DNA of 64,000 bases. Origin: UBA10649 sp963700255. Lineage in GTDB: Bacteria > Actinomycetota > Actinomycetes > S36-B12. The stretch covers positions 186,001-250,000 of the forward strand of contig CAVOWW010000024.1 in assembly GCA_963700255.1 (NCBI GenBank), read 5' to 3'. Positions 42,401 to 49,794 of the stretch are shown here, piece after piece. The number at the start of each line of letters is the position of its first letter. Position 1 is the stretch's first letter. The position numbers were made by a program, and so were the translations under genes. Under the pieces are notes generated by a model. That model saw only the letters and a list, made by a program, of their open reading frames with translations. It was not told where the DNA came from and ran no database searches.

Positions 42401-42436
42401 CGGCTCTTCTACGGCCTCGAGGACGAACCAGCCTGA
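39422..42436 (+). CDS. glnE: Bifunctional [glutamine synthetase] adenylyltransferase/deadenylase
   Basis: A 1004-residue GlnE with two nucleotidyltransferase domains: GMGKCGARELNYVSDVDVIFV (about residue 222) for the N-terminal deadenylylase and GMGRFGGRELGFSSDIDVMFV (about residue 722) for the C-terminal adenylylase. Both keep the G-x11-D-x-D pattern. Each half ends with a helical KLGPGGLRDVEF or KLGRGGLSDVEW block. It modifies a Tyr of GlnA1 (encoded at 43.1 kb) to switch activity with nitrogen supply. ATG at 39422 overlaps the amidotransferase stop (ATGA). Confidence 0.97.
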   Translation: MSTRRSSDTGRLIRLGFQDLERARRLCAAPRLEPLLAGEDADGDVLVDVGRSADPDLALLLLVRILEACDEPAWRRLVAALQADGDLRRRLVEVIGMSEALGDFIARHHSEWQVLADAEALTVAPSTRQMRHDLLVAVGAEPASPVPVASGAQEEVLDRLRIAYRRALLGIAARDLSGLATMDTVAQWLSDLADCVLDAALAVARAEVGDAADQCLFAVIGMGKCGARELNYVSDVDVIFVAEAAEGADESRALTVATSLATGLMRACTAATAEGTIWEVDANLRPEGKQGALVRTIASHVGYYERWAKTWEFQALLKARPVAGDMELGRQYVDSVSPFVWSAADHPTFVEDVQAMRRRVEQHVPARLAERELKLGPGGLRDVEFSVQLLQLVHGRSDVMLRSPTTMIALESLATWGYVGRDDAATLAEAYRFLRTLEHRIQLHRLRRTHTMPEDEAELRRLGRSLGFRQDPVGELVTTWRRHAREVRRLHEKLFYRPLLQAVARLDAGEARLSMEAAEQRLQALGYIDPQSALRHLQALTAGVSRRAAIQRTLLPVMLGWFADAPGPDSGLLGFRRVSDALGSTHWYLRLLRDESAAAERLARVLATSRYATDLLLEAPESVSMLADEADLQPRPAGALMAEVLSVVERHDEPENAVAAIRSIRRRELFRIAVAELLHVADPEQAGRSLTDVAVAALEGAVRVARSAADPQGSVDFAVIGMGRFGGRELGFSSDIDVMFVYEARPGIDDEAALRAASSIAEELRRLLMAPSGDPPLDIDADLRPEGKQGPLVRSLGSYAAYYERWSSTWEAQALLRAAMVAGDEALGAAFLELVDHLRWIEPLTDDDVTEVRRLKARMESERLPRGADPNLHTKLGRGGLSDVEWAVQLLQMRHSAEYPTLRTTSTLDALEAARQAGLILDRDAAELAAAWRMATAIRNAVMLVRGRPSDMVPVDVRDLRAVAFVLGYPVGESGRMIDDYRRITRRARLVVERLFYGLEDEPA

Positions 42437-42445
42437 TGCCTCTCG

Positions 42446-42505
42446 CCGACCTTGAGGTTGGCGCCACGACGGGGCTCAGATGCGCGCCGAACCTCAAGTT
42501 CGGCG
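42446..42505. repeat. Second copy of the CGACCTTGAGGTTGGCGC palindrome
   Basis: The left arm (42446-42464) is identical over 18 bases to the arm at 10217; the right arm (42484-42504) is an imperfect complement. It lies between the convergent glnE and the methyltransferase-like gene and overlaps the stop of the latter, so here it can act as a terminator. Confidence 0.75.
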
Positions 42506-42952
42506 GTTGAGCCGGGGGATAAGCGCGCCGGTGCGTGCTGCCCAGGCTGTCCACTCGTCGCCGTACTGCTCGTGCAGGAGGCCGTCCTCCCAGCGCGACT
42601 TCAGGACGAAGAAGACGAGGAGGACGACGGCGCCGGCCGCGCTCCACGCCGAGCCGATGGCGACGACGTAGCCGAGGACCATCAGGAGCACCGCGGAGTA
42701 GATCGGGTGCCGCACGAACCGGTAGGCGCCAGTGGTGCGCAGTCCGGCGCCGGCGATCGGCACGGGCGTCGGGGTGAGCGCGCGGCCCAGGCGACGACCG
42801 GCCATCAGGCCGAGGAGCGCGCCCGCCACGCCGATCGCCAGCCCCAGCACGATGCTCAGTGCCGACGGAGTGCGCCACGGCAGGAGGATCAGGACGAGCA
42901 GCAGCACGAACTGGAGGACGACGAGCAGCCAGCCGACGGTGCCTCTGTTCAT
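42494..42952 (-). CDS. Isoprenylcysteine carboxylmethyltransferase family protein
   Basis: A 152-residue membrane protein with about four TM segments and the ICMT/PEMT C-terminal signature YRFVRHPIYSAVLL, followed near the end by LLHEQYGDEW. Such bacterial proteins are thought to methylate lipid or small-molecule substrates with SAM; the substrate is unknown. ATG at 42952 begins at the first TM helix. It lies downstream of the glnA1 terminator, so it has its own promoter. Confidence 0.85.
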   Translation of the reverse strand: MNRGTVGWLLVVLQFVLLLVLILLPWRTPSALSIVLGLAIGVAGALLGLMAGRRLGRALTPTPVPIAGAGLRTTGAYRFVRHPIYSAVLLMVLGYVVAIGSAWSAAGAVVLLVFFVLKSRWEDGLLHEQYGDEWTAWAARTGALIPRLNRRT

Positions 42953-43010
42953 GGCCCCAGTATGGCCGGGGGCGCTGCCGAGCCGGCTCGCGCTCGCTGC
43001 CCGCAACGAC

Positions 43011-43043
43011 GAACCGCCCCCCGGCCAGGCCGGGGGGCGGTTC
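43011..43043 (-). terminator. Terminator of glnA1
   Basis: A perfect 15-bp stem (arm GAACCGCCCCCCGGC) with a CAG loop lies 66 bases beyond the glnA1 stop; a short T-rich tract follows only on the plus-strand side. Confidence 0.75.
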
Positions 43044-43108
43044 TGTTCCCTGTGCGCGCGAGGCGAATCGACGCGAAAGGGAGCCCTCGTTGCTCGGGTG
43101 AGGGTTGC

Positions 43109-44533
43109 CTAGATGTCGTAGTACATGTGGAACTCGTAGGGGTGCGGACGCAGCTGGATCGGCAGCACCTCGTTCGTGCGCTTGTAGTCGATCCAGGTCT
43201 CGATCAGGTCGGCCGGGAAGACCCCGCCGGCCTGGAGGTACTCGTTGTCCTTCTCGAGGTTGTCCAGCACCGCGGAGAGCGAGCCCGGGACCTGGGGGAT
43301 CGCGGCGTGCTCGTCCGGCGGCAGCTCGTACAGGTCCTTGTCGACCGGGGCGAGCGGCTCGATCTTGTTCTTGATGCCGTCGAGGCCGGCCATCAGCTGC
43401 GCCGAGAACGCCAGGTACGGGTTGCTCGACGGATCCGGGACGCGGAACTCGATGCGCTTGGCCTTCGGCGAGTTGCCGGTCACCGGGATGCGGATGCAGG
43501 CCGAGCGGTTGCGGGCCGAGTAGACGAGGTTGACGGGAGCCTCGTAGCCCGGAACCAGGCGGTGGTAGGAGTTCACCGTCGGGTTGGTGAACGCGAGCAG
43601 AGACGGCGCGTGGTGGAGCAGGCCGCCGATGTACCAGCGGGCCATGTCCGACAGGCCGCCGTAGCCCCGCTCGTCGTAGAAGAGCGGCGAGCCGTCCTTC
43701 CACAGCGACTGGTGGCAGTGCATGCCCGAGCCGTTGTCGCCGAACAGCGGCTTCGGCATGAACGTCGCGGACTTGCCGAACTTCCAGGCGACGTTCTTGA
43801 TGATGTACTTGAACAGCATCAGCTCGTCGGCAGCGTGCTGCAGGGTGTTGAACTTGTAGTTGATCTCGCCCTGGCCGGCCGTGCCGACCTCATGGTGCGA
43901 CCGCTCCACCTGGAGCCCCACCTGCAGCAGCTTGTTGACCATCTCGTCGCGGATGTCGGCGAAGTGGTCGATCGGCGGGACCGGGAAGTAGCCGCCCTTG
44001 TAGGGGGTCTTGTAGCCGAGGTTGCCACCCTCCTCCTTGCGGCCGGTGTTCCAGGCACCCTCGATGGAGTCGATGTGGTAGTAGGACTCGTGCTGGTTCG
44101 AGTCGTAGCGGACGTCGTCGAACACGTAGAACTCGGCCTCGGCACCGAAGTAGACCGTGTCCGCGATCCCCGTGGACTTGAGGTAGGCCTCGGCCTTCGC
44201 GGCGATGTTGCGCGGGTCGCGGCTGTAGGTCTCGTTCGTGAACGGGTCGCGGATCGAGAAGTTGATGACCAGGGTCTTGTTGTCGCGGAACGGGTCGACG
44301 AACGCCGTCGCCGGGTCCGGGATCAGCTTCATGTCGGACTCGTGGATCGCCTGGAAGCCGCGGATCGAGGATCCGTCGAACATCAGGCCATCGTCGAAGA
44401 CATCCTGGGTGAAGGACTCGACCGGCATGTTGAAGTGCTGCATCACGCCGGGCAGGTCGATGAACCGGACATCGACGAACTTGACGTCCTCGTCCTTGAT
44501 GAACCGGAAGACCTCGTCGGAACTGTTGAACAT
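43109..44533 (-). CDS. glnA: Glutamine synthetase type I (GSI-beta)
   Basis: A 474-residue glutamine synthetase making glutamine from glutamate, ammonia and ATP. Motifs: LMFDGSSIRGF, FGAEAEFYVFDD, SHHEVGTAGQGEINYKF, GSGMHCHQSLW, RIEFRVPDPSSNPYLAF. The adenylylation Tyr lies in KDLYELP, so GlnE can control it. ATG at 44533 has AGGAGG eight bases upstream; an upstream ATG at 44596 lacks this. Separate promoter with a GlnR-type operator. Confidence 0.97.
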   Translation of the reverse strand: MFNSSDEVFRFIKDEDVKFVDVRFIDLPGVMQHFNMPVESFTQDVFDDGLMFDGSSIRGFQAIHESDMKLIPDPATAFVDPFRDNKTLVINFSIRDPFTNETYSRDPRNIAAKAEAYLKSTGIADTVYFGAEAEFYVFDDVRYDSNQHESYYHIDSIEGAWNTGRKEEGGNLGYKTPYKGGYFPVPPIDHFADIRDEMVNKLLQVGLQVERSHHEVGTAGQGEINYKFNTLQHAADELMLFKYIIKNVAWKFGKSATFMPKPLFGDNGSGMHCHQSLWKDGSPLFYDERGYGGLSDMARWYIGGLLHHAPSLLAFTNPTVNSYHRLVPGYEAPVNLVYSARNRSACIRIPVTGNSPKAKRIEFRVPDPSSNPYLAFSAQLMAGLDGIKNKIEPLAPVDKDLYELPPDEHAAIPQVPGSLSAVLDNLEKDNEYLQAGGVFPADLIETWIDYKRTNEVLPIQLRPHPYEFHMYYDI

Positions 44534-44656
44534 GACACCTCCTGCTCGCCGCGGCGAGCCCTCGTCGTGCACCGCTGGGGTGCGTTCGCCTCGCACGGGA
44601 TGATCCCGTCGGGTCGGGGGCGGCTGCCTCCGACACCGGAACGGTAGGCAGGGGGG

Positions 44657-44694
44657 GTGTCCTCGGCGTATCCCGACTGTTTCGACCGTGTTAA
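44657..44694 (-). promoter_or_regulatory. Two-box GlnR-type operator upstream of glnA1
   Basis: Read on the minus strand: TTAAC-N6-GAAAC-N6-GATAC-N6-GACAC, matching the known GlnR arrangement gTnAC-N6-GaAAC repeated with 6-base spacers. All three spacings are exact; the second pair is degenerate. It lies 124-161 bases before the glnA1 ATG and immediately beside the divergent RDD gene. Confidence 0.75.
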
Positions 44695-44717
44695 CGCTCC
44701 CGGACTACGGTGGACGG

Positions 44718-45113
44718 GTGTCCGTGCCCGCCCCCGAGCTCCCCGGCGAGGTCGGCGGGCTGGGCCGTCGGCTGGCGGCGCTGGCGATCGACTGGCTGGT
44801 CGCGATCGGGGTCTCGCTGCTGCTCTTCCGCGACGTGGCATACGGCTCGCAGGAGAGCTCCGTCGCGATCCTGCTCATCTTCGCCGCCGAGGTGATCCTG
44901 CTCACCTGGCTCACGAGCGCGTCCTTCGGACAGCGGATCCTCGGCCTCGAGGTCGTGCGGATGGACGGCGGCCGGCTCGGGCTGGGCCGGGTGGCGCTGC
45001 GCACCGTCCTCATCTGCCTCGTCATCCCGGCAGTGGTCATGGACTCGTCAGGGCGCGGCCTGCACGACCGCGCCGTCGGCTCCGTCGTCGTACGGGCCGG
45101 GTCCCGCGCCTGA
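44718..45113 (+). CDS. RDD family membrane protein
   Basis: A 131-residue RDD-domain protein: Arg in GRRLAALAIDW, Asp pair, and three TM segments, ending with SSGRGLHDRAVGSVVV. Role unknown. A homologue sits beside glnA1 and DUF4191 in other actinobacteria. GTG at 44718 overlaps no clear ribosome binding site, suggesting a leaderless or weakly translated message. It is divergent from glnA1 and convergent to the DUF4191 gene. Confidence 0.85.
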   Translation: MSVPAPELPGEVGGLGRRLAALAIDWLVAIGVSLLLFRDVAYGSQESSVAILLIFAAEVILLTWLTSASFGQRILGLEVVRMDGGRLGLGRVALRTVLICLVIPAVVMDSSGRGLHDRAVGSVVVRAGSRA

Positions 45114-45156
45114 CCGGCGCGCGCCTTTCGGTTGCCCTCTCGGGAGAGCTGACGGA

Positions 45157-45831
45157 CTAGCGCTGGCGGCGGACCTGGCGGGCGCTCGTCGGCATCGGGC
45201 CCTTGGGGATCGGCATCGACGATGCCGCGTTGCCCAGGGCATCCAGGCGGCGCCGGATCTCGGTGACCTCGCCTCCGCGCATGTTGCGGGGCAGCTTGCC
45301 GAGCGCCTTCTGCAGGTCCTTGAGGGGGACCTGGCCGTCGTCGTTGCCCACCTGGATCTCGTAGATCGGGACCTCGGGGAGCCAGCGGGCGGTGCGCTTG
45401 CGCTCGTTGGCCAGGAGCGGGACGACACGGCTGGACGGACCCTCGGACACGAGCACCACGCCCGGCTTGCCCACGACGCGCGTGATGATGTCCTGGCTCT
45501 TGTTGACTGCGACGGCAGGGGTCACGAGCCAGTTGCCGCCGCGGAGCGACTGGATGACGGCGGCCGCGGCACCGGGCTGCCCGTCGATCTGCGTGTAGGC
45601 GGCCCGCATCGCCCGACGGCTGAACCAGAAGGTGGCGGCCAGCAGGCCCATCGGGAGCGCCAGGATGAGCGCGGTGAGCCAGTTGAGCCACAGGAACAGG
45701 GGGACGAAGACGATGAGGAAGGTCGCGAAGAAGATGCCGCCCACCTCGAGGGGGAGCAGCTTGTAGACCTTGGTCGTCATCGACCAGTTCTGGGCGAGGG
45801 ACGACAGGGTTGTGCGGATGCGACCAGCCAT
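45157..45831 (-). CDS. DUF4191 membrane protein
   Basis: A 224-residue protein with two adjacent TM helices (about residues 32-75), then a soluble domain (TQIDGQPGAAAAV; VVLVSEGPSSRVVPLL; NMRGGEVTEIRRRLDALG). The DUF4191 family is actinobacterial and usually sits directly after lipA, as here (26-base gap). Function unknown; proximity suggests a link with lipoate or 2-oxoacid metabolism, which is inference. Confidence 0.88.
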   Translation of the reverse strand: MAGRIRTTLSSLAQNWSMTTKVYKLLPLEVGGIFFATFLIVFVPLFLWLNWLTALILALPMGLLAATFWFSRRAMRAAYTQIDGQPGAAAAVIQSLRGGNWLVTPAVAVNKSQDIITRVVGKPGVVLVSEGPSSRVVPLLANERKRTARWLPEVPIYEIQVGNDDGQVPLKDLQKALGKLPRNMRGGEVTEIRRRLDALGNAASSMPIPKGPMPTSARQVRRQR

Positions 45832-45857
45832 GGGCTGAAGCCTAGTAGGCGGCCGGG

Positions 45858-46820
45858 TCAGGTCGTGACGACGTGTACGCCCTCGCCTCGAGTCGCGAGG
45901 GCCTGCGCGTAGAGGCGGCCGGCCCGGTAGCTGGAGCGCACCAGCGGACCGCTCAGGACCCCGGCGAAGCCCATGCCCGTGGCGACGTCGGCCAGCTCCA
46001 CGAACTCCTCGGGGCGTACCCACCGCTCGACAGGATGGTGGCGCGGGCTCGGTCGCAGGTACTGGGTGATGGTGACGAGGTCGCAGCCGGCGGTATGCAG
46101 GTCCTGCAGCGCCTGGTGCACCTCCTCGATCTCCTCGCCCATGCCGAGGATGAGGTTGCTCTTGGTGACCAGTCCCGCAGCGCGGGCCTGGGTGATGACG
46201 TCGAGGCTGCGCTCGTACGTGAAGGCGGGCCGGATGCGCTTGAACAGCCGGGGCACGGTCTCGACGTTGTGGGCGAGCACCTCCGGGGCGGCTGCGAAGA
46301 CCTCGCCGAGGAGCGCCGGGTTGCCGGAGAAGTCGGGGATCAGCACCTCGACGCCCGTGCCGTCGTTGAGCTCGTGGATCTGGCGGACGGTCTCCGCGTA
46401 CAGCCAGGCGCCCTCGTCGGGCAGGTCGTCGCGGGCGACGCCCGTGACGGTGGCGTAACGCAGCCCCATCGTGCGCACCGACTCGGCGACCCGGCGCGGC
46501 TCGTCGCGGTCCAGCGGCGACGGCTTGCCCGTGTCGATCTGGCAGAAGTCGCAGCGGCGCGTGCACTGCTCGCCGCCGATGAGGAAGGTGGCCTCCCGGT
46601 CCTCCCAGCACTCGTAGATGTTGGGGCAGCCGGCCTCCTGGCACACCGTGTGCAGGCCCTCGGCCTTGACCAGGGACGCGATCTCGGTGAACTGCGGACC
46701 GGTCTTCAGCCGTGTGCGAATCCACTCGGGCTTGCGCTCGATGGGCACGGCCGCGTTGCGGGCCTCGATGCGCAGCAGCCTGCGTCCGGACGGATCCACC
46801 GACACCAGGGGGTCTACCAC
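45858..46820 (-). CDS. lipA: Lipoyl synthase
   Basis: A 320-residue radical-SAM enzyme that inserts two sulfurs into octanoyl groups. The radical-SAM cluster is CTRRCDFC; the auxiliary cluster Cys set is C-x4-C-x5-C in VCQEAGCPNIYECW. The C-terminal RSSYRAG supplies the Ser that coordinates the auxiliary cluster. GTG at 46820 overlaps the lipB stop by 7 bases, so lipB-lipA are coupled. Confidence 0.97.
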   Translation of the reverse strand: MVDPLVSVDPSGRRLLRIEARNAAVPIERKPEWIRTRLKTGPQFTEIASLVKAEGLHTVCQEAGCPNIYECWEDREATFLIGGEQCTRRCDFCQIDTGKPSPLDRDEPRRVAESVRTMGLRYATVTGVARDDLPDEGAWLYAETVRQIHELNDGTGVEVLIPDFSGNPALLGEVFAAAPEVLAHNVETVPRLFKRIRPAFTYERSLDVITQARAAGLVTKSNLILGMGEEIEEVHQALQDLHTAGCDLVTITQYLRPSPRHHPVERWVRPEEFVELADVATGMGFAGVLSGPLVRSSYRAGRLYAQALATRGEGVHVVTT

Positions 46821-47467
46821 GCGACGATCCTCTCAAGCAGCCCCTCGACGACGGGCAGCGCCTCCGCGACCGGGACGTCGCGGCCGAGCTCACGGGACAG
46901 CGTGGTGACCTCGGCGTCGGTGATACCGCAGGGCACGATGCGGTCGAACCAGGCGAGGTCGTTGTCGCAGTTGAGCGCGAAGCCGTGCATGGTGACGCCC
47001 TCGCTGACGCGGATGCCGATGGCCGCGACCTTGCGGTCGGGGCCCCGCTCGTCGGCCGGGACCCAGACCCCGCTGCGCCCCTTGACCTGCGTGGCCGTGA
47101 CGCCGAGCTGGTCGCAGGCCTCGATGAGCATCCCCTCGATGCGGCGCACATGGGCGACGACGTCCATGGGGCTGGGCAGGCGGACGATCGGGTAGCCGAC
47201 GAGCTGGCCGGGGCCGTGCCAGGTGATCTTGCCGCCGCGGTCGACGTCGACGACGGGGGTGCCGTCGGTCGGCCGCTCGAAGGGCTCGGTGCGCCGGCCC
47301 GCGGTGTAGACGTTCTGGTGCTCGAGCAGCAGGACGGTGTCGGGCTCTCGCCCGGCGACGACATCGGCGTGGACGCGGCGCTGCAGGTCCCACCCGGCCT
47401 GGTAGGCGACGCGCATCGGCACCGAAGCCCGGATGCTCGATCCGCAGGGCGGGCGTCGCTGGGGCAC
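46814..47467 (-). CDS. lipB: Octanoyl-ACP:protein N-octanoyltransferase
   Basis: A 217-residue LipB that moves octanoyl from ACP to lipoyl-domain Lys. Catalytic Cys in PCGITD and Lys in RKVAAIGIRV are present, and the RGGKITWHGPGQLVGYPI loop is complete. GTG at 47467 is adopted, giving an N-terminal extension; ATG at 47416 would start MRVAYQAGWDLQRRVH, also plausible. Confidence 0.95.
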   Translation of the reverse strand: MPQRRPPCGSSIRASVPMRVAYQAGWDLQRRVHADVVAGREPDTVLLLEHQNVYTAGRRTEPFERPTDGTPVVDVDRGGKITWHGPGQLVGYPIVRLPSPMDVVAHVRRIEGMLIEACDQLGVTATQVKGRSGVWVPADERGPDRKVAAIGIRVSEGVTMHGFALNCDNDLAWFDRIVPCGITDAEVTTLSRELGRDVPVAEALPVVEGLLERIVAW

Positions 47468-47493
47468 TCACGTCCCGACCCTAACCCCTCGTC

Positions 47494-47549
47494 GAGTGTG
47501 CAGGTGTTGGCCGTCGTGCGGCGCCCGAGTGCCCAACGACTGCACGCTC
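47494..47549 (-). terminator. Hairpin overlapping the oxidoreductase stop
   Basis: Arms GAGTGTGCAG and CTGCACGCTC, extended by GTTGG/CCAAC, span 47494-47549 and include the stop codon of the FAD oxidoreductase gene. It lies before lipB and probably separates the two units. Confidence 0.6.
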
Positions 47550-48810
47550 AACGGATCGGCTGTATGCCGAGGTGACGGAGCGCGGCGTCGGCCGCCCGGC
47601 GCCCGCTGACCATCGCGCCCTGGATGGATGCAGTGTCGCGGTGGTCGCCCGCAACGAACAGCCACTCGCCGAGGGAGACGGGCTGGCAGGTGTCGAGCGG
47701 CGGCAGCATCGCCGGCAGGGCGTACGGGATGGGATACGTGGCGACGTGCTCCCACGTGCGCGTGCCGACGCCGTAGAGCTGGGCGAGGTGGTTGCGCACG
47801 GCGCGCTCAGCCTCAACGTCGTCGTGCAGGCCCAGGGCCGACGCGGAGACGAGCGTGCGCCCGCCGGAGGCGTACGCGGGTGCCGCGTGGGTCAGCACGA
47901 CGGTGTTGATGACGGGACCCCGGGCGGTGCGTCCGTCGACCACCAGCACCGGCTCGCCGCCGGTGAGGATCGCGGGATTGCCGTCGGCCAGGTAGTACCA
48001 GGTGGTCACCGGACGGCCCTCGGGCACATGGAGCCCGGGCAGGAGCTCTGCGGCGGCAGGCGGGTCCGTCGCGACTATGACCGCGCGCCCACGGAACTCG
48101 CCGGAGTCCGTGCGCACGACGCCGTCGGTGACTGACTGGACCTGCACGCCGCAGTGCACGCTGCCGTGCGGGAGGGCGTCGCGAAGCTGCTCAGGGATCG
48201 CCTGCATGCCGTTCGCAGGCACCGACGGCACGCCGTTGACGAAGCTCGTGAGGATCAGGTCCATGAACCGGCGGGACGTCACCAGCCCGTCCTCGAGGAA
48301 GACACCGGCGAGGAACGGTCGCACGACGCTGTGCATGAACACGGGATCGACGCCCGCGGAGAGCAATGCCACGTCGGCGGGCATGTCGGGCTCGTCAGCA
48401 CGACGGGCAGCCGAGTGCCGTGAGGTGCGCCACGCGTAGGAGGCGAACCTCAGCTTGCCGGCGAGGCTGCCCGATCTCGACGAGAGCGCGTCGGGTGCCC
48501 ATCGCGGCCGCTGCCGCGGATCGGCGAGCCTCGTCGGTCCGCGATCGGTGACCGAGACGACGCCCGGGACGAAGGCCTTGAGGTCGAGCGCCCCGTGGTC
48601 CAGGACGCGAGCCGCCTCGGGGTAGGCGGGGTTGTAGAGCTGGAAGCCGCGGTCGAGCAGCAGGCCGTCGACCCGATCGGTGCGGACGCGGCCGCCGACG
48701 TCGTCACCCGCCTCCAGCACCACGACGTCGACGCCGTGGATGGACAGCTGCCGCGCCGCAGCGAGGCCGGCCAGGCCGGCTCCGACGATGACGACGTCAT
48801 GCTGGGCCAT
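47548..48810 (-). CDS. FAD-dependent amine-oxidase-like oxidoreductase
   Basis: A 420-residue flavoprotein of the NAD(P)/FAD-dependent phytoene-desaturase/amine-oxidase fold: N-terminal VVIVGAGLAGLAAARQL, GGRVRTD substrate loop and C-terminal LFVAGDHRDTASIQGAMVSGRRAA. No membrane anchor. Substrate unknown. It starts three bases after the SDR gene stop, so the SDR-FAD pair is likely co-expressed. Confidence 0.87.
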   Translation of the reverse strand: MAQHDVVIVGAGLAGLAAARQLSIHGVDVVVLEAGDDVGGRVRTDRVDGLLLDRGFQLYNPAYPEAARVLDHGALDLKAFVPGVVSVTDRGPTRLADPRQRPRWAPDALSSRSGSLAGKLRFASYAWRTSRHSAARRADEPDMPADVALLSAGVDPVFMHSVVRPFLAGVFLEDGLVTSRRFMDLILTSFVNGVPSVPANGMQAIPEQLRDALPHGSVHCGVQVQSVTDGVVRTDSGEFRGRAVIVATDPPAAAELLPGLHVPEGRPVTTWYYLADGNPAILTGGEPVLVVDGRTARGPVINTVVLTHAAPAYASGGRTLVSASALGLHDDVEAERAVRNHLAQLYGVGTRTWEHVATYPIPYALPAMLPPLDTCQPVSLGEWLFVAGDHRDTASIQGAMVSGRRAADAALRHLGIQPIR

Positions 48811-48813
48811 GGG

Positions 48814-49710
48814 CTAGGCGTCCGCCAGCGCGGTGCGGATGGCCGACTCGATGGTCGGGTCCTGGAACACGAAGCCGGAGCGCTCGAGTACGGCCGGGAC
48901 GACGCGCACCGACCCGAGGACCTCGCTGGAGAACTCCCCGAGCACCGCCTTCAGCGCGAAGGCGGGGGCCGGCAGGATCGTGGGCCGGCCGAGGACCGTG
49001 CCCATCACGTGGGTGATCTCGGCGTTGGTCTGCGGATCGGGGCCGGTGAGGTTCACCGGCCCGGCGAGGTGGTCCTGCTCGAGCAGGAACTGCAGCGCGC
49101 ACACCTCGTCGCGCAGCGAGATCCACGACCAGTACTGACGGCCCGAGCCGAGCTTGCCGCCGACGCCGAGCTTGAACAGCGGGAACATGCGTGCCCACGC
49201 CCCTCCGGACTTCGCGACCACGAGGCCAGTGCGGGGATGGACGACGCGGATGCCTGCGCTGGCCGCCGGTCCGGCCGCGGCCTCCCAGGCGCGCACGACA
49301 TCGGCGAGGAAGCCGGTGCCGGCGGGAGCGGTCTCATCGACGGTGCGATCCCCGGTGTCGCCGTACCAGCCGATGGCGGACGCGGACACCAGGACGCGGG
49401 GTTGGGGGTCCAGGGCCAGCATCGCGTTGACGATCGTGTGGGTGCCGTCGACCCGGCTGTCCAGGATCTCGCGCTTGTAGTCGTCGGTCCAGCGGTGATC
49501 GCCGACGCCTGCGCCCGCCAGGTGGATGACGCCCTCGACCCCGGCCATGGCTTCGAGGTCGACGGTCCCGGCCTTGGGGTCCCACGTCACCTCGTCGGGC
49601 GCCGCTGCCGGCCGCCGCACCAGGCGAACGACCTCATGGCCGACCGAGCGCAGGTGGGGGACCAGGGCGGTGCCGATGAGTCCGGACGCGCCCGTGACAG
49701 CAACTCTCAT
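48814..49710 (-). CDS. TIGR01777/DUF1731 epimerase-like SDR
   Basis: A 298-residue extended SDR with N-terminal VTGASGLIGTALVPHL and a catalytic region SASAIGWYGDTGDR, followed by PRTGLVV and a DUF1731 C-terminal domain (PAPAFALKAVLGEFSSEVLGS). The family (YfcH; Rv2216) is of unknown substrate and is often adjacent to lipB/sucB, as here. ATG at 49710. The 84-base gap to sucB holds a long hairpin. Confidence 0.9.
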   Translation of the reverse strand: MRVAVTGASGLIGTALVPHLRSVGHEVVRLVRRPAAAPDEVTWDPKAGTVDLEAMAGVEGVIHLAGAGVGDHRWTDDYKREILDSRVDGTHTIVNAMLALDPQPRVLVSASAIGWYGDTGDRTVDETAPAGTGFLADVVRAWEAAAGPAASAGIRVVHPRTGLVVAKSGGAWARMFPLFKLGVGGKLGSGRQYWSWISLRDEVCALQFLLEQDHLAGPVNLTGPDPQTNAEITHVMGTVLGRPTILPAPAFALKAVLGEFSSEVLGSVRVVPAVLERSGFVFQDPTIESAIRTALADA

Positions 49711-49722
49711 GCCCCTACCCTC

Positions 49723-49793
49723 TCGCGAGCGGTCACTGCGCGCGAACCGGCATCGGCGCGCAGTGACCGTTCGCGCGCAGTGACCACTCGCGA
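49723..49793. repeat. Three-arm hairpin repeat between sucB and epimerase
   Basis: Arms 49723-49746 and 49770-49793 are complementary at 23 of 24 positions (unit GGTCACTGCGCGCGAA). An extra copy of GCGCGCAGTGACCG lies in the loop. The right arm ends one base before the sucB stop codon. It may be a terminator or an mRNA-stability element; the third arm could form an alternative pairing. Confidence 0.75.
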
Positions 49794-49794
49794 A

